From Desulfobulbaceae bacterium (lineage in GTDB: Bacteria > Desulfobacterota > Desulfobulbia > Desulfobulbales > Desulfocapsaceae): 43,069 nt of DNA. The DNA lies in the NCBI GenBank assembly GCA_024227155.1, contig JAAELB010000837.1:1-43069 (forward strand). Direction: 5' to 3'. A program made the position numbers and the translations under genes. A model generated the notes under the pieces. The model saw only the letters and a program-made list of their open reading frames with translations, was not told the origin of the DNA and ran no database searches. Below, in pieces: positions 31,472 to 40,415 of the stretch; the first letter of the stretch is position 1; each line of letters begins with the position of its first letter.

Positions 31472-31510
31472 ACTGCGTCCTAATCCGAAAAAATCTGAGC
31501 TTCATCTACT

Positions 31511-31667
31511 GAGCCCGTTGATTTAATGCCTTTTCGCCAAATCTCTTCGTTAAACCAAAAATTTTATCCTCGCAGATAGCGTAGACTTCGATATCAACTA
31601 TATGCCTGTGGTAAAATTTTTTGTTTGCCTCGATATTGAACAAAAATGCTATTAAATCAACAGACTC
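31511..31667 (+). mobile_element. MITE copy 3 (157 bp) with 7-bp target duplication
   Basis: Same ends and core as the copies at 22925 and 24843. ATCTACT flanks it at 31504-31510 and 31668-31674. The inner module differs: GCAGATAGCGTAGACTTCGA at about 31573-31592 replaces the longer module of copies 1 and 2. It lies between the DUF4911 gene and the end of purB. Confidence 0.88.
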
Positions 31668-31709
31668 ATCTACTTCTTGACAAATTATTCAACCAATTGT
31701 TCACTGCTG

Positions 31710-33155
31710 CTAAACATTTAATGAGCTGTCTATATCGATCATTCTGTTTCTATTGTCATCGAGAAGAGGGGAGACAACCTCTTGTAAAAATTCTTCGGTC
31801 TGTTTTGATGCTCGCCCTGTGAATTGAGAATAATCACTAATCATGCCTTGTAATTCATTTAATTCAAAAGGTATGCGATTATCGTTTGCCAATCTTTCTA
31901 AAAGATCGTTTTCCCGGGCCAGCTCTTTTACTTCGCGGCCAGCAGCAAGTGAGTGTTCTTTCACAATTTCGTGCATTTCTTGCCTGCTCTCACCTTTTTC
32001 GACAGCTTCCATAAGGATTTTCTCAGTAGCCATAAAGGGGAGTTCTGCAAGCAAATATTTTTTTGTTTGTTCCGGAAAAACAACCATATCCGAGGTGATG
32101 TTAACAAAAAGCTTCAAAATAGCATCGGTTAAAAGAAAACATTGCGGTATGTCCATTCGTCGAATGGCGGAATCATCCAGCGTTCTCTCAAACCATTGAT
32201 TACTATAGGTCCCAGCAAAGTTCTGGGGAAGATTCATTAATTTGCGAGCAAGCCCGGTAAGTCTTTCCGAGCGCATGGGGTTTCTTTTATAGGCCATTGC
32301 AGATGAGCCGGTTTGTTTCTTTTCAAATGGTTCTTCCTGGACCTTAAGATTAGAGAGTAATCTCAAATCTACAGCGAACTTATGAGAAGTTGCGCCGATA
32401 CCAGCAAGGGTTTCGGCAAGCTTCATATCTAATTTTCGTGTGTATGTTTGACCTGTTACCGCAAATGTGTCGGAAAATCCAAGCTTTTCAGCGACCAGTT
32501 TATCAAGTTTTCTTACTTTTTCATGATCGCCCTTAAAAAGTTCTAAGAATGTGGCTTGGGTGCCGACCGTACCCTTGGCACCCCGGGCTTTGATTTGAGA
32601 AAAAAAGTTATCAATATATTCTAAATCCATAATAAGATCCTGAATATACAAGGTATTTCTTTTGCCAACGGTTGTTGGTTGGGCCGGTTGATAGTGGGTA
32701 AAGCCCAGGGTGGGTAAATCTTTATATTTTGTAGAAAAACCGGAGAGATTTTTAATGGTTTGCAAAACTGCGCTGCGGATCAACTCCAGAGCCTTTTTTT
32801 GAACAATTAAATCCGTATTACAAACCACAAATTGCGATGTGGCGCCAAGGTGGATAATACCGGCAGCAGTAGGGCATTTTTGACCAAACTCGTACACATG
32901 TGCCATAACATCGTGCCGGATTTCCTTTTCTTTTTGAGCGGCGATGTCATAATCAATATTATCTACGTTTGCTCTCATCTCTGAAAGCATTTCAGCTGTA
33001 ACGATATCAGTTAAGCCGAGTTCATACTGGGCTTCTGCCAATGCAACCCAGCATTTCCTCCAGGTTGTAAATTTCATTTCTTCAGAGAACAGTTTTTGCA
33101 TTTCTTTACTGGTGTAACGGCTAACTAAAGGTTCCTGATATATATCTCGGGACAT
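31710..33155 (-). CDS. purB: Adenylosuccinate lyase
   Basis: A 481-residue fumarase-superfamily enzyme of purine synthesis, cleaving adenylosuccinate and SAICAR with release of fumarate. The catalytic flexible loop is SSAMAYKRNPMRSE; HDVMAHVYEF and TSQFVVCNTDL supply the other conserved regions. Its length and sequence style are closer to the long (480-residue) adenylosuccinate lyases than to the 430-residue type. ATG 33155 is chosen because GGAG lies at the right distance; a TTG 12 bases upstream is the ribosome site itself. Confidence 0.93.
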   Translation of the reverse strand: MSRDIYQEPLVSRYTSKEMQKLFSEEMKFTTWRKCWVALAEAQYELGLTDIVTAEMLSEMRANVDNIDYDIAAQKEKEIRHDVMAHVYEFGQKCPTAAGIIHLGATSQFVVCNTDLIVQKKALELIRSAVLQTIKNLSGFSTKYKDLPTLGFTHYQPAQPTTVGKRNTLYIQDLIMDLEYIDNFFSQIKARGAKGTVGTQATFLELFKGDHEKVRKLDKLVAEKLGFSDTFAVTGQTYTRKLDMKLAETLAGIGATSHKFAVDLRLLSNLKVQEEPFEKKQTGSSAMAYKRNPMRSERLTGLARKLMNLPQNFAGTYSNQWFERTLDDSAIRRMDIPQCFLLTDAILKLFVNITSDMVVFPEQTKKYLLAELPFMATEKILMEAVEKGESRQEMHEIVKEHSLAAGREVKELARENDLLERLANDNRIPFELNELQGMISDYSQFTGRASKQTEEFLQEVVSPLLDDNRNRMIDIDSSLNV

Positions 33156-33426
33156 AACTATCTCCAAAGGAAATTAATATATGAAAGTAACCATCTATTT
33201 TTGCGAAGTATTTAATGCTTAGGAAGATGGGATTGTTCAACGGAAATCGAGAACGGCATATATAGCATTTTTTTTAATCAATATAAAGCACGCAATTCTT
33301 TTGATAATGAGATTAAAACAACAATATCAAATGTCGCATAATATATATTATGTATAGAAAAGTATTTTCTGTTGAATTATAGCTACCTGTCTCACATACA
33401 CAGTTTCTTCTGCGTTGATAAGTTGC

Positions 33427-35154
33427 CTACAAAGATAAAACGCGAACCTGCCAACTTACAGTTCCTCGGAATCTGTTTTTTGTCGGGGTAAATATCAATG
33501 ATCTGTTTGGCTCTTCCTGGACGTCACTAATTTTTTCTCCGAGACCAAAACCAATCCCTTTGTGATTTGAATAGACACCTCGTATTGTCATATTCAAGTG
33601 ATCAGCTCCATGCCCAACAGTTTTTGCATGTATTACCTGTACAGATCGGTCATAAAATTTAGGCTGGGGATTATGGCGTCCAAATGGCTCTAATAAAGAT
33701 AGATAATGAAGAGAATTTTCATTCATAACGTCTTCCACCGAACATTCTATATCTGGACCAATTGTATGTACAATTTTTCTATTTTCAAATTGAGACTGTA
33801 TTTCTTTGGTAAAGAGTTTGAGAAAGTTATCCAACTGGTTTTCTGCAACTGTGAGGCCCACTGCCATCTCATGGCCACCAAACTTTTCAATTGCAGAGGA
33901 GCATTTGCTCAAGGCGGCGATAAGGTTTATCCCGTCAACCGAGCGACCTGACCCCTTGTATATTTTTTCCCCACCAGCGACATGCTGTTCAGCAAGAACA
34001 ATAGACGGAACCTTAGAAAATTCCACGAGTTTCGAGGCGACTATACCCGCTACACCAAGATGGTAATCACCATAAACGACACAGTTCTTATTTTTGCCGG
34101 TGTCCTGGCGGCAAATTTCTGAAAATGCCGTATCCGCACCCTCTTTGCACAAATCTTTGCGTTTTTGATTCAAACGTTCCAGTTTTTTTATTTTAGTTTT
34201 AATTTCCACATCGTCGTCTGTTGTGAAAAGCTCAACGACCACCCTGCTGTCTCCTAGTCTTCCTGCAGCATTAATTTTTGGACCGATAAGAAAACCGATA
34301 TCCTCAGAAGAAATTTCGGTCCCAAAGATATCACTTGAGTGAAGAAGTGCCTGTAAACCCCTGAATTTTGGACTATCCATCACTTCTGTGCCAGCTCTGA
34401 CCAAAATGCGGTTAGTCGTTGTCAGTTCGACCATATCAGATACTGTACCCAAGGCGACAAAACCTAGAAACGACTTTAGGTTTAAATCTTTCACAAGGTG
34501 CTGTAAGCGATTATCAGTAGACATTGCTGCACGAAGACCTGCTACTAAATAGAAAGCAACCCCCACACCAGCTAGTTTTTCTTTTTTTAATTTACACGAT
34601 GCCTGTTCTGGATTTAATACAATACATTCAGGTAATCCGCTTTCAGGGATTACGTGGTGATCAGTTACAATTACATGTCCGCCAAGATCTTTTATGTATT
34701 GTATTTCCTCTGCATTAGAGACACCACTATCGACTGTTATCAACAGGAATCTTTTTGATTTAAAGGTACTGATATTATCTCTAAACCAGGCAGTATTAAG
34801 CCCATATCCTTCGGTGAGTCTACCAGGGATATGCCATTTAACCTCTATGCCAATTTCTTTAAAAAAATTAACAAGTAGAGCCGTTCCGGTGGTCCCGTCA
34901 ACATCGTAGTCTCCCCAGATCACAATTTGATTTTGATCGGCAATATGTTCAAGGATCAAGGCTGCGGCCACCTCAAGATTTTCCATCAATGGAGGATTTG
35001 GCAGATTTTTTAACTGAGGATAGAGAAAACTGGAGACGTTATTTTTGCCAGTGATTCCTCTTTGTTTTAGCAGCTCAATTATAAAATCAGGTATTTCAAG
35101 GTGTGTCGGAGGCAGTGCCCGGGACTTTTGTCCATTTTTATTCAAGAAAGCCAC
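33427..35154 (-). CDS. recJ: Single-stranded-DNA-specific 5'-3' exonuclease RecJ
   Basis: A 575-residue DHH-family nuclease used in recombination and mismatch repair. Metal ligands are in GDYDVDG (D82, D84, D86), LITVDSGVS, and the DHH motif in VTDHHVIPE. The DHHA1 domain with GGHEMAVGL and the OB fold follow. Start is GTG 35154, and its first 13 bases overlap the end of miaA, so the two are translationally coupled. Length is normal. Confidence 0.94.
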   Translation of the reverse strand: MAFLNKNGQKSRALPPTHLEIPDFIIELLKQRGITGKNNVSSFLYPQLKNLPNPPLMENLEVAAALILEHIADQNQIVIWGDYDVDGTTGTALLVNFFKEIGIEVKWHIPGRLTEGYGLNTAWFRDNISTFKSKRFLLITVDSGVSNAEEIQYIKDLGGHVIVTDHHVIPESGLPECIVLNPEQASCKLKKEKLAGVGVAFYLVAGLRAAMSTDNRLQHLVKDLNLKSFLGFVALGTVSDMVELTTTNRILVRAGTEVMDSPKFRGLQALLHSSDIFGTEISSEDIGFLIGPKINAAGRLGDSRVVVELFTTDDDVEIKTKIKKLERLNQKRKDLCKEGADTAFSEICRQDTGKNKNCVVYGDYHLGVAGIVASKLVEFSKVPSIVLAEQHVAGGEKIYKGSGRSVDGINLIAALSKCSSAIEKFGGHEMAVGLTVAENQLDNFLKLFTKEIQSQFENRKIVHTIGPDIECSVEDVMNENSLHYLSLLEPFGRHNPQPKFYDRSVQVIHAKTVGHGADHLNMTIRGVYSNHKGIGFGLGEKISDVQEEPNRSLIFTPTKNRFRGTVSWQVRVLSL

Positions 35155-36080
35155 TCTTTGATAGTATTCAAGATTTTTGTTTGCTCAGTGACCTCTTGCC
35201 ATTGCAGGTTGGCCATTTTTCCAAACCAGGTGTACTGTCTTTTTGCATATCTCCGTGTATCTCGTGCAAGTAGTCTTACCATTTCTTCTTTTGTCCATTC
35301 CCCGGATAAATAGTTATTCATATGGCGGTAACCGATAGATTGCATGGATTTGAGATCTGAACTAAACCCCATGGCCAACAAACCTTCTACCTCCTCCTTC
35401 AGGCCACTATTGAGCATGATATCGCAGCGGTTGTTTATCCTTTGGTAAAGTATAGATCTTTCACAAGTGAGCCCTATTTGGAGGACATTTTTAAAAAGAT
35501 ATTTATTACCATCCGTGGCATGCTCCCTAATTGCATCTGACCATGGTTTGCCTGTCAAAAGGTAAATTTCAAGGGCTCTCAGGAGGCGGTGCGTATCGTT
35601 TGGATGTATTTTTTCCGCAGAAACACAATCACATATGGAGAGTTCTTGATGCAGCTTGTCGCATCCTTCTTCCTCCAACCTTTTTTTCAGTTTTGACCGT
35701 ATGTTTTCATCGGAAGGCGCTTCGGGGAAAATGCCTTCAAACAACGCTTTTAAGTAGAGGCCTGTACCGCCGGTTAGTAGTGGGATTTTATTTTTATTAT
35801 TGATCTCATTGATACAGGCAAGACTATCCTCAGCAAAGCGCGCAGCATCGTAGCTTTCGTTTGGCTCCACAATATCGATAAGATGATGAACAGCAAGATC
35901 CCGCTCTTCAGTTGAAACCTTGGCGGTGCCTATATCCATGTGTTTGTACACTTGCATCGAATCTACACTGATAATCTCGCAGTTATGCCGTTCGCTGACT
36001 TCTAAAGATAATGCTGTTTTGCCAATTGCTGTGGGACCAACAATTACAAGAATCGGTTGTTCTATTACAGTTTTACTCAC
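35142..36080 (-). CDS. miaA: tRNA dimethylallyltransferase
   Basis: A 312-residue enzyme that adds the isopentenyl group to A37 of tRNA, making the substrate for MiaB. Walker A is GPTAIGKT (15-22); ISVDSMQVYKHMDIGTAKV and HHLIDIV are signature segments, and the QSIGYRHM region is typical. Start is GTG 36080, whose G overlaps the TAG stop of the comEA-like gene. It forms a tight operon comEA-like, miaA, recJ. Confidence 0.96.
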   Translation of the reverse strand: MSKTVIEQPILVIVGPTAIGKTALSLEVSERHNCEIISVDSMQVYKHMDIGTAKVSTEERDLAVHHLIDIVEPNESYDAARFAEDSLACINEINNKNKIPLLTGGTGLYLKALFEGIFPEAPSDENIRSKLKKRLEEEGCDKLHQELSICDCVSAEKIHPNDTHRLLRALEIYLLTGKPWSDAIREHATDGNKYLFKNVLQIGLTCERSILYQRINNRCDIMLNSGLKEEVEGLLAMGFSSDLKSMQSIGYRHMNNYLSGEWTKEEMVRLLARDTRRYAKRQYTWFGKMANLQWQEVTEQTKILNTIKEWLS

Positions 36081-36529
36081 TATTCCTTCTCAAATGAAAA
36101 TTGATCTTCAAAATAGGCCACTCTCTTCTCCCCTACTCCTTTCAGCTTGAGTAGACTAGTACTACTTTCGAAAAAGCCATAATCTTCTCTATACTGGATA
36201 ATACTTTCAGCAAGATGAGGGCCAACACCTTTTATAGTCATAAGCAGGTCAAAACTTGCACTGTTAATTGGGATTTTATCAAAGAAAAAAGGCGCTTGAG
36301 ATGAGAAAGTACTCTTGACACCAATGTTGTCTGTTGTTTGACATGGTGCTAAAATTATTTCATTGAGACCATTTGCTGCAGGCACGAGGCAGGTGTCTGC
36401 GGACAAATTAGTATGATCCTCTTTGATCCGATATGTGTGGTAGAAACAAGATATGAGTACAGTACTGAATATTATGAATATGACTATAATACTATTGTTA
36501 TCTCTTGTTTGAAAATTAAGATACTGCAA
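36080..36529 (-). CDS. ComEA-like membrane-anchored helix-hairpin-helix protein
   Basis: A 149-residue protein with a short cytoplasmic start, one transmembrane anchor (about 14-30) and a C-terminal pair of helix-hairpin-helix motifs (about 88-147): INSASFDLLMTIKGVGPHLA and LLKLKGVGEKR. This is the ComEA layout, which in competent bacteria binds incoming double-stranded DNA at the outer face of the membrane. The linker (40-85) is poorly conserved. No comEC is in the window. Coupled to miaA by one-base overlap. Confidence 0.8.
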   Translation of the reverse strand: MQYLNFQTRDNNSIIVIFIIFSTVLISCFYHTYRIKEDHTNLSADTCLVPAANGLNEIILAPCQTTDNIGVKSTFSSQAPFFFDKIPINSASFDLLMTIKGVGPHLAESIIQYREDYGFFESSTSLLKLKGVGEKRVAYFEDQFSFEKE

Positions 36530-36710
36530 TATATGACCATTTTCAGAGAAAAATTAAAAAGAACAAAGTGTTTTCAGGATCCAATAATGGAAATATGATA
36601 TAATTCACACCCTCAACATTTCCCCTGTTCTTCTTTACCATTGTTTTCCTGTTACCCAATGGTTATAAACGATACTCTCGATTTTCAAAGATAATTATTA
36701 TTCATTTACT

Positions 36711-37190
36711 ATGACAACAGCTCAACCATTAAATATAGTGCTTGTTGAACCAGAAATCCCCCCTAATACCGGTTCAATTGCCAGGTTATGCGGAGCGACA
36801 GATACTGTTTTACATCTAGTCCATCCGCTTGGCTTCTCCACGGATGATAAGCATCTCAAACGGGCGGGGCTCGACTATTGGCAACATGTGCAAATTGTAC
36901 ACTGGGATAGTTTTGATCAGTTTCTTCAAGCTCAAAATGAGTTGGATCTTTTCTTTTTCACAACTAAAACCAGGACTGCCTACACCAGGGCTTTGTTTAG
37001 GCCTGGCGCGTTTCTGATTTTTGGCAAAGAAACCAAAGGACTTCCTGCGGATATATTGAAACTATATCACGAAAGATGCTACACCCTGCCCATGCCAAAT
37101 ACGAACATTAGAAGTCTGAACCTTGCCATGACCGCTGGAATTGTTTTATATGAGGCGATTCGACAGAATTCAGGTGAAAGCGTGAAGTAA
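36711..37190 (+). CDS. trmL: tRNA (cytidine/uridine-2'-O-)-methyltransferase TrmL
   Basis: A 159-residue SPOUT enzyme that methylates the wobble ribose of tRNA-Leu. The family pattern is clear: VLVEPEIPPNTGSIARLC at the start, RAGLDYW, FGKETKGLP (SAM knot) and the closing MPNTNIRSLNLAMTAGIVLYEA. Length matches TrmL. It is divergent from the comEA-like/miaA/recJ operon, and is followed by serC after about 100 bases. Confidence 0.95.
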   Translation: MTTAQPLNIVLVEPEIPPNTGSIARLCGATDTVLHLVHPLGFSTDDKHLKRAGLDYWQHVQIVHWDSFDQFLQAQNELDLFFFTTKTRTAYTRALFRPGAFLIFGKETKGLPADILKLYHERCYTLPMPNTNIRSLNLAMTAGIVLYEAIRQNSGESVK

Positions 37191-37291
37191 AAACATATTA
37201 GGAACAGTTTCACAGGTTACAAAAGACAACTAAAAAATATAAATAATACTGATTTTCAACTATCAAACTATATATACAGGAGACAAATGCA

Positions 37292-38380
37292 ATGGCTGAT
37301 CGCGTGTATAATTTTAGCCCAGGGCCCGCTACACTTCCAGTTGAAGTTCTTGAAAAAGCAGGGAAAGATGTTGTCAATTTTCAACAAACAGGCATTGGAC
37401 TGATTGAAATAAGTCACCGCTCAAAGGAGTTCATGGCGGTTGCGGACGAAGCTGAGGCCAACCTTCGTGATTTGATGCAAATACCAGATAATTATAAAGT
37501 TTTGTTTTTGCAGGGTGGTGCATCTTCTCAATTTTTCATGATTCCAATGAATCTTCTCGGAAAAGACAAAAAGGCAACATATCTCAATACTGGTACCTGG
37601 GCGAAAAAAGCTATTAAAGAGGCCAAGCTCTTTGGTGATATAGATGTCGCCTATTCCAGTGAAGAAGCAAGTTTTAACAGAGTTCCAGCCGATAATGAGT
37701 ATACAGTGGCAGGTAATTCTGAGTATCTTTACTACGTTTCCAACAATACCATTTATGGCACTCAGTTTCCGAATGTTCCAGCGACTGAAAAAATGCTTAT
37801 CAGTGATATGAGCTCAGATATATTGTCTCGATCTGTAGATGTATCCAAGTATGGTATGATTTTCGCTGGTGCCCAGAAAAACCTCGGTCCTGCCGGTGTC
37901 ACCCTTGTTATCATACGAGAAGACCTGCTCGAAAATACTCCTGCGCAGACACCCACAATGCTTAGCTACAAGACCCACGCAGACAAGGGTTCTATGTTTA
38001 ATACCCCACCCTGCTTTGCTATATACGTTGTAGGGGAAGTTCTGAAATGGTTAAAGAAGCAAGGTGGTGTTGAGGCGATTGAAAAAATCAACGCTGAGAA
38101 AGCTGGCTTGCTGTATGGGGCCATTGACAGTACTGATTATTATCGCGGTCACGCAGAAAAAGAGTCAAGATCTCTGATGAATATATCCTTTAATCTTCCG
38201 AGCCCTGAGCTAGAAGCAAAATTTATTGCTGAAGCCGCGGCTGTTGAACTCAATGGATTAAAAGGGCATCGATCAATTGGAGGCTGCAGGGCATCAATCT
38301 ACAACGCATTTCCAAGGGAAGGTGTTGTTAAACTTGTCGATTTCATGAAGGAATTTGAATCGAACAATCCCGCTTCATAG
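37292..38380 (+). CDS. serC: Phosphoserine aminotransferase
   Basis: A 362-residue PLP enzyme converting 3-phosphohydroxypyruvate and glutamate to phosphoserine in serine synthesis. The PLP lysine is K196 in AGAQKNLGPAG; YNFSPGPATLP, ISHRSKEF and FLQGGASSQF are signature segments, and the C-terminal RASIYNAF is conserved. AGGAGA precedes the ATG. It is followed 9 bases later by the radical SAM gene, so the two may share a transcript. Confidence 0.96.
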   Translation: MADRVYNFSPGPATLPVEVLEKAGKDVVNFQQTGIGLIEISHRSKEFMAVADEAEANLRDLMQIPDNYKVLFLQGGASSQFFMIPMNLLGKDKKATYLNTGTWAKKAIKEAKLFGDIDVAYSSEEASFNRVPADNEYTVAGNSEYLYYVSNNTIYGTQFPNVPATEKMLISDMSSDILSRSVDVSKYGMIFAGAQKNLGPAGVTLVIIREDLLENTPAQTPTMLSYKTHADKGSMFNTPPCFAIYVVGEVLKWLKKQGGVEAIEKINAEKAGLLYGAIDSTDYYRGHAEKESRSLMNISFNLPSPELEAKFIAEAAAVELNGLKGHRSIGGCRASIYNAFPREGVVKLVDFMKEFESNNPAS

Positions 38381-38389
38381 TAGGTTTCA

Positions 38390-39259
38390 ATGCAGTATAT
38401 CGGTAACATCATCCGACCACCCAGCGAGGCTGACTCAATTATCCTTCAGGTAACGGTCGGATGTTCATATAATAAATGCACTTTCTGTGGAGCTTATAAA
38501 GAGCAGAGTTTTGCGATAAAGAGCGAACAAGTTGTAGATGAAGACTTACAGTTTGCCAGGAGCTATTGCAGAAATCAGAAACGACTCTTCCTCGCGGATG
38601 GGGATGTTCTCATACTCTCCCAGAGAAGACTCATTGAAATTCTTTTGAAAATCAGAAAGAACCTCCCCTGGGTCACTAAAGTTTCACTGTACGGTAACGC
38701 AAGGGCGGTGAGAAACAAAAGCCTTACCCAATTACAGGAACTTAAAGGTCTTGGCCTCGACAGAATCTACCTTGGTCTTGAGAGTGGTTGTACAGAGGTT
38801 TTAGACCTTGTGCAGAAGGGGGAAACCCATGAAACCATGGTCGATGCCGGAAGAAAAATCCGCCAGGCCGGCCTTTTTCTCTCAGTAACAGCCCTTCTCG
38901 GCCTTGGAGGCAGTGTTCTTTCCGAAAAACACGCCAAAGAAACAGCAGAGGCACTCAATAAAATTGGTCCGAATCAAATTGCTGTCCTGACCTTAATGGT
39001 TCTTCAAAACAGCCCCCTGGGACAACGTGCTGCGAGTGGTGATTTTATCCTTCCCGACTCGCAACAGATGTTGCGAGAACTGCATCTACTGATTTCTGGT
39101 CTGAATAGTAATCGTTGTCAGTTTCATGCAAATCATGCATCCAGTTATTTACCTCTTGCCGGACGACTGCCTAGAGATAAGGATGTTTTACTTAGAACAA
39201 TTGAAAATGCACTCGCAGGTAGTGTGCCAACCGTTCCTGAATCATGGAGAGCCCTTTGA
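38390..39259 (+). CDS. Radical SAM protein, Cx4CxxC type
   Basis: A 289-residue radical SAM enzyme with the cluster motif GCSYNKCTFCGAYK (C25, C30, C33), where the first spacing is four residues rather than three, as in one known uncharacterised subgroup. The core extends through DGDVLILS, YGNARAV and YLGLESG. It has no B12 or SPASM domain and no known substrate. Its end overlaps the start of rlmN by 16 bases, so it is coupled with a radical SAM RNA methyltransferase. Confidence 0.8.
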   Translation: MQYIGNIIRPPSEADSIILQVTVGCSYNKCTFCGAYKEQSFAIKSEQVVDEDLQFARSYCRNQKRLFLADGDVLILSQRRLIEILLKIRKNLPWVTKVSLYGNARAVRNKSLTQLQELKGLGLDRIYLGLESGCTEVLDLVQKGETHETMVDAGRKIRQAGLFLSVTALLGLGGSVLSEKHAKETAEALNKIGPNQIAVLTLMVLQNSPLGQRAASGDFILPDSQQMLRELHLLISGLNSNRCQFHANHASSYLPLAGRLPRDKDVLLRTIENALAGSVPTVPESWRAL

Positions 39260-40329
39260 CTTCAATAGAAAAACAGGACCTTAGAAACCTTACCCAGGAA
39301 GGTCTGATCGAATATGTCGAATCACTAGGGCAACCGGGATTTAGAGGTAAGCAGATTATGGGCTGGCTATACCGCCCCGGCATCTCTGAGTTTTCGCAGA
39401 TGACAGACTTAGCCAAGGTATTTCGACAAGTACTAGCTGAAAACGCCTACCTTTCCCAATTTCCAGATCCAATCCTGGAAAAAGCAAGCGATGGTTGTGT
39501 TAAATTTGGTTTCAGGCTCGACGATGGCCATATTGTTGAGTCTGTACTGATTCCGGAACCGGACCGTAACACCCTGTGTATTTCCTCTCAGGTGGGTTGC
39601 GCCATGGGATGTACCTTTTGTCTTACCGGTACCATGGGTTTTATACGGAATTTGAAGGCTGCAGAAATTGTCAATCAGATCTGCGGAGTCCGGGATTATC
39701 TTTTAGGAGAGTCACCGGATAGTTTAATCGGCCCCACCAGGGTAACCAATGTTGTTTTTATGGGGATGGGTGAACCGTTAAATAATCTGGATAATGTTCT
39801 TGATTCACTCTCAATCATGACTGAACAAAAAGGGCTGGACTTAACCCCTAGAAGAATAACTGTTTCAACGTGTGGAATTGTGCCTAAAATTAGAGAGATG
39901 GGGGAGAAGTCTACAGTAAATCTAGCCATATCTCTGCACGCAGTTGATGATTCTGTTCGCAGTAAATTGATGCCTGTGAACAATCGCTATTCCATAGATG
40001 AACTGCTAGAGGCGTGCAGAACATTTCCCATGCCTAAACGAAAAAGGATTATGTTTGAGTACACCCTGCTCCAGGGTATTAATGATTCTGATCAGGATGC
40101 AAGGATCCTGGCAGAAAAACTACAGGGGATTCCCTGTAAAATTAATATTCTTGGATACAATGAGTGTGACGCCCTGCCCTACCGCAGCCCAAGCAGAAAT
40201 AGACTCATGGCATTTCAGAGGATCCTCATTGATGCAAACTATACTGTTTTTATTAGAAGTAGCCGTGGTTCCGACATTTCCGCCGCATGTGGGCAATTGG
40301 CAACAGGTTTGAAAAATAAGGCGTGTTAG
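39244..40329 (+). CDS. rlmN: Dual-specificity 23S rRNA/tRNA adenine-C2 methyltransferase
   Basis: A 361-residue radical SAM enzyme methylating A2503 of 23S rRNA and A37 of some tRNAs. The cluster motif is CAMGCTFC (C119, C123, C126); the methyl-carrying cysteine near the C-terminus is in ISAACGQL. GMGEPLNNLDNV is conserved. The stop codon TAG (40327-40329) is the TAG of the repeat's opening TTAG, so the repeat starts at the last codon, and the original C-terminus may have been changed by a few residues. Confidence 0.95.
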   Translation: MESPLTSIEKQDLRNLTQEGLIEYVESLGQPGFRGKQIMGWLYRPGISEFSQMTDLAKVFRQVLAENAYLSQFPDPILEKASDGCVKFGFRLDDGHIVESVLIPEPDRNTLCISSQVGCAMGCTFCLTGTMGFIRNLKAAEIVNQICGVRDYLLGESPDSLIGPTRVTNVVFMGMGEPLNNLDNVLDSLSIMTEQKGLDLTPRRITVSTCGIVPKIREMGEKSTVNLAISLHAVDDSVRSKLMPVNNRYSIDELLEACRTFPMPKRKRIMFEYTLLQGINDSDQDARILAEKLQGIPCKINILGYNECDALPYRSPSRNRLMAFQRILIDANYTVFIRSSRGSDISAACGQLATGLKNKAC

Positions 40330-40382
40330 TCGCTCGGCACTTATCCAGTGATACTAAAAAAGTTTTCGACTTGTCGGGTTAG
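40326..40382 (+). repeat. TTAG/GGGTTAG structured repeat, copy E (shortest)
   Basis: A 57-base copy with TTAGTCGCTC at the left, GGCACTTATCC, and CGACTTGTCGGGTTAG at the right. It has no apical hairpin and may represent the minimal form. It supplies the rlmN stop codon and ends 33 bases before the TPR gene. Confidence 0.7.
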
Positions 40383-40415
40383 CATATATGAATATAAAAT
40401 ATTGAAAATACGACT

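Noticed and set aside
36530-36710. CRISPR or tandem repeat in the gap between the comEA-like gene and trmL
   Set aside because: No repeated unit is present; the gap is plain AT-rich sequence between divergent genes.
2548-40382. TTAG/GGGTTAG repeats as integron attC sites
   Set aside because: The GTTAG end resembles an attC core site, but copies lie singly among core genes with no cassettes or integrase, and the following bases do not keep the GTTRRRY pattern.
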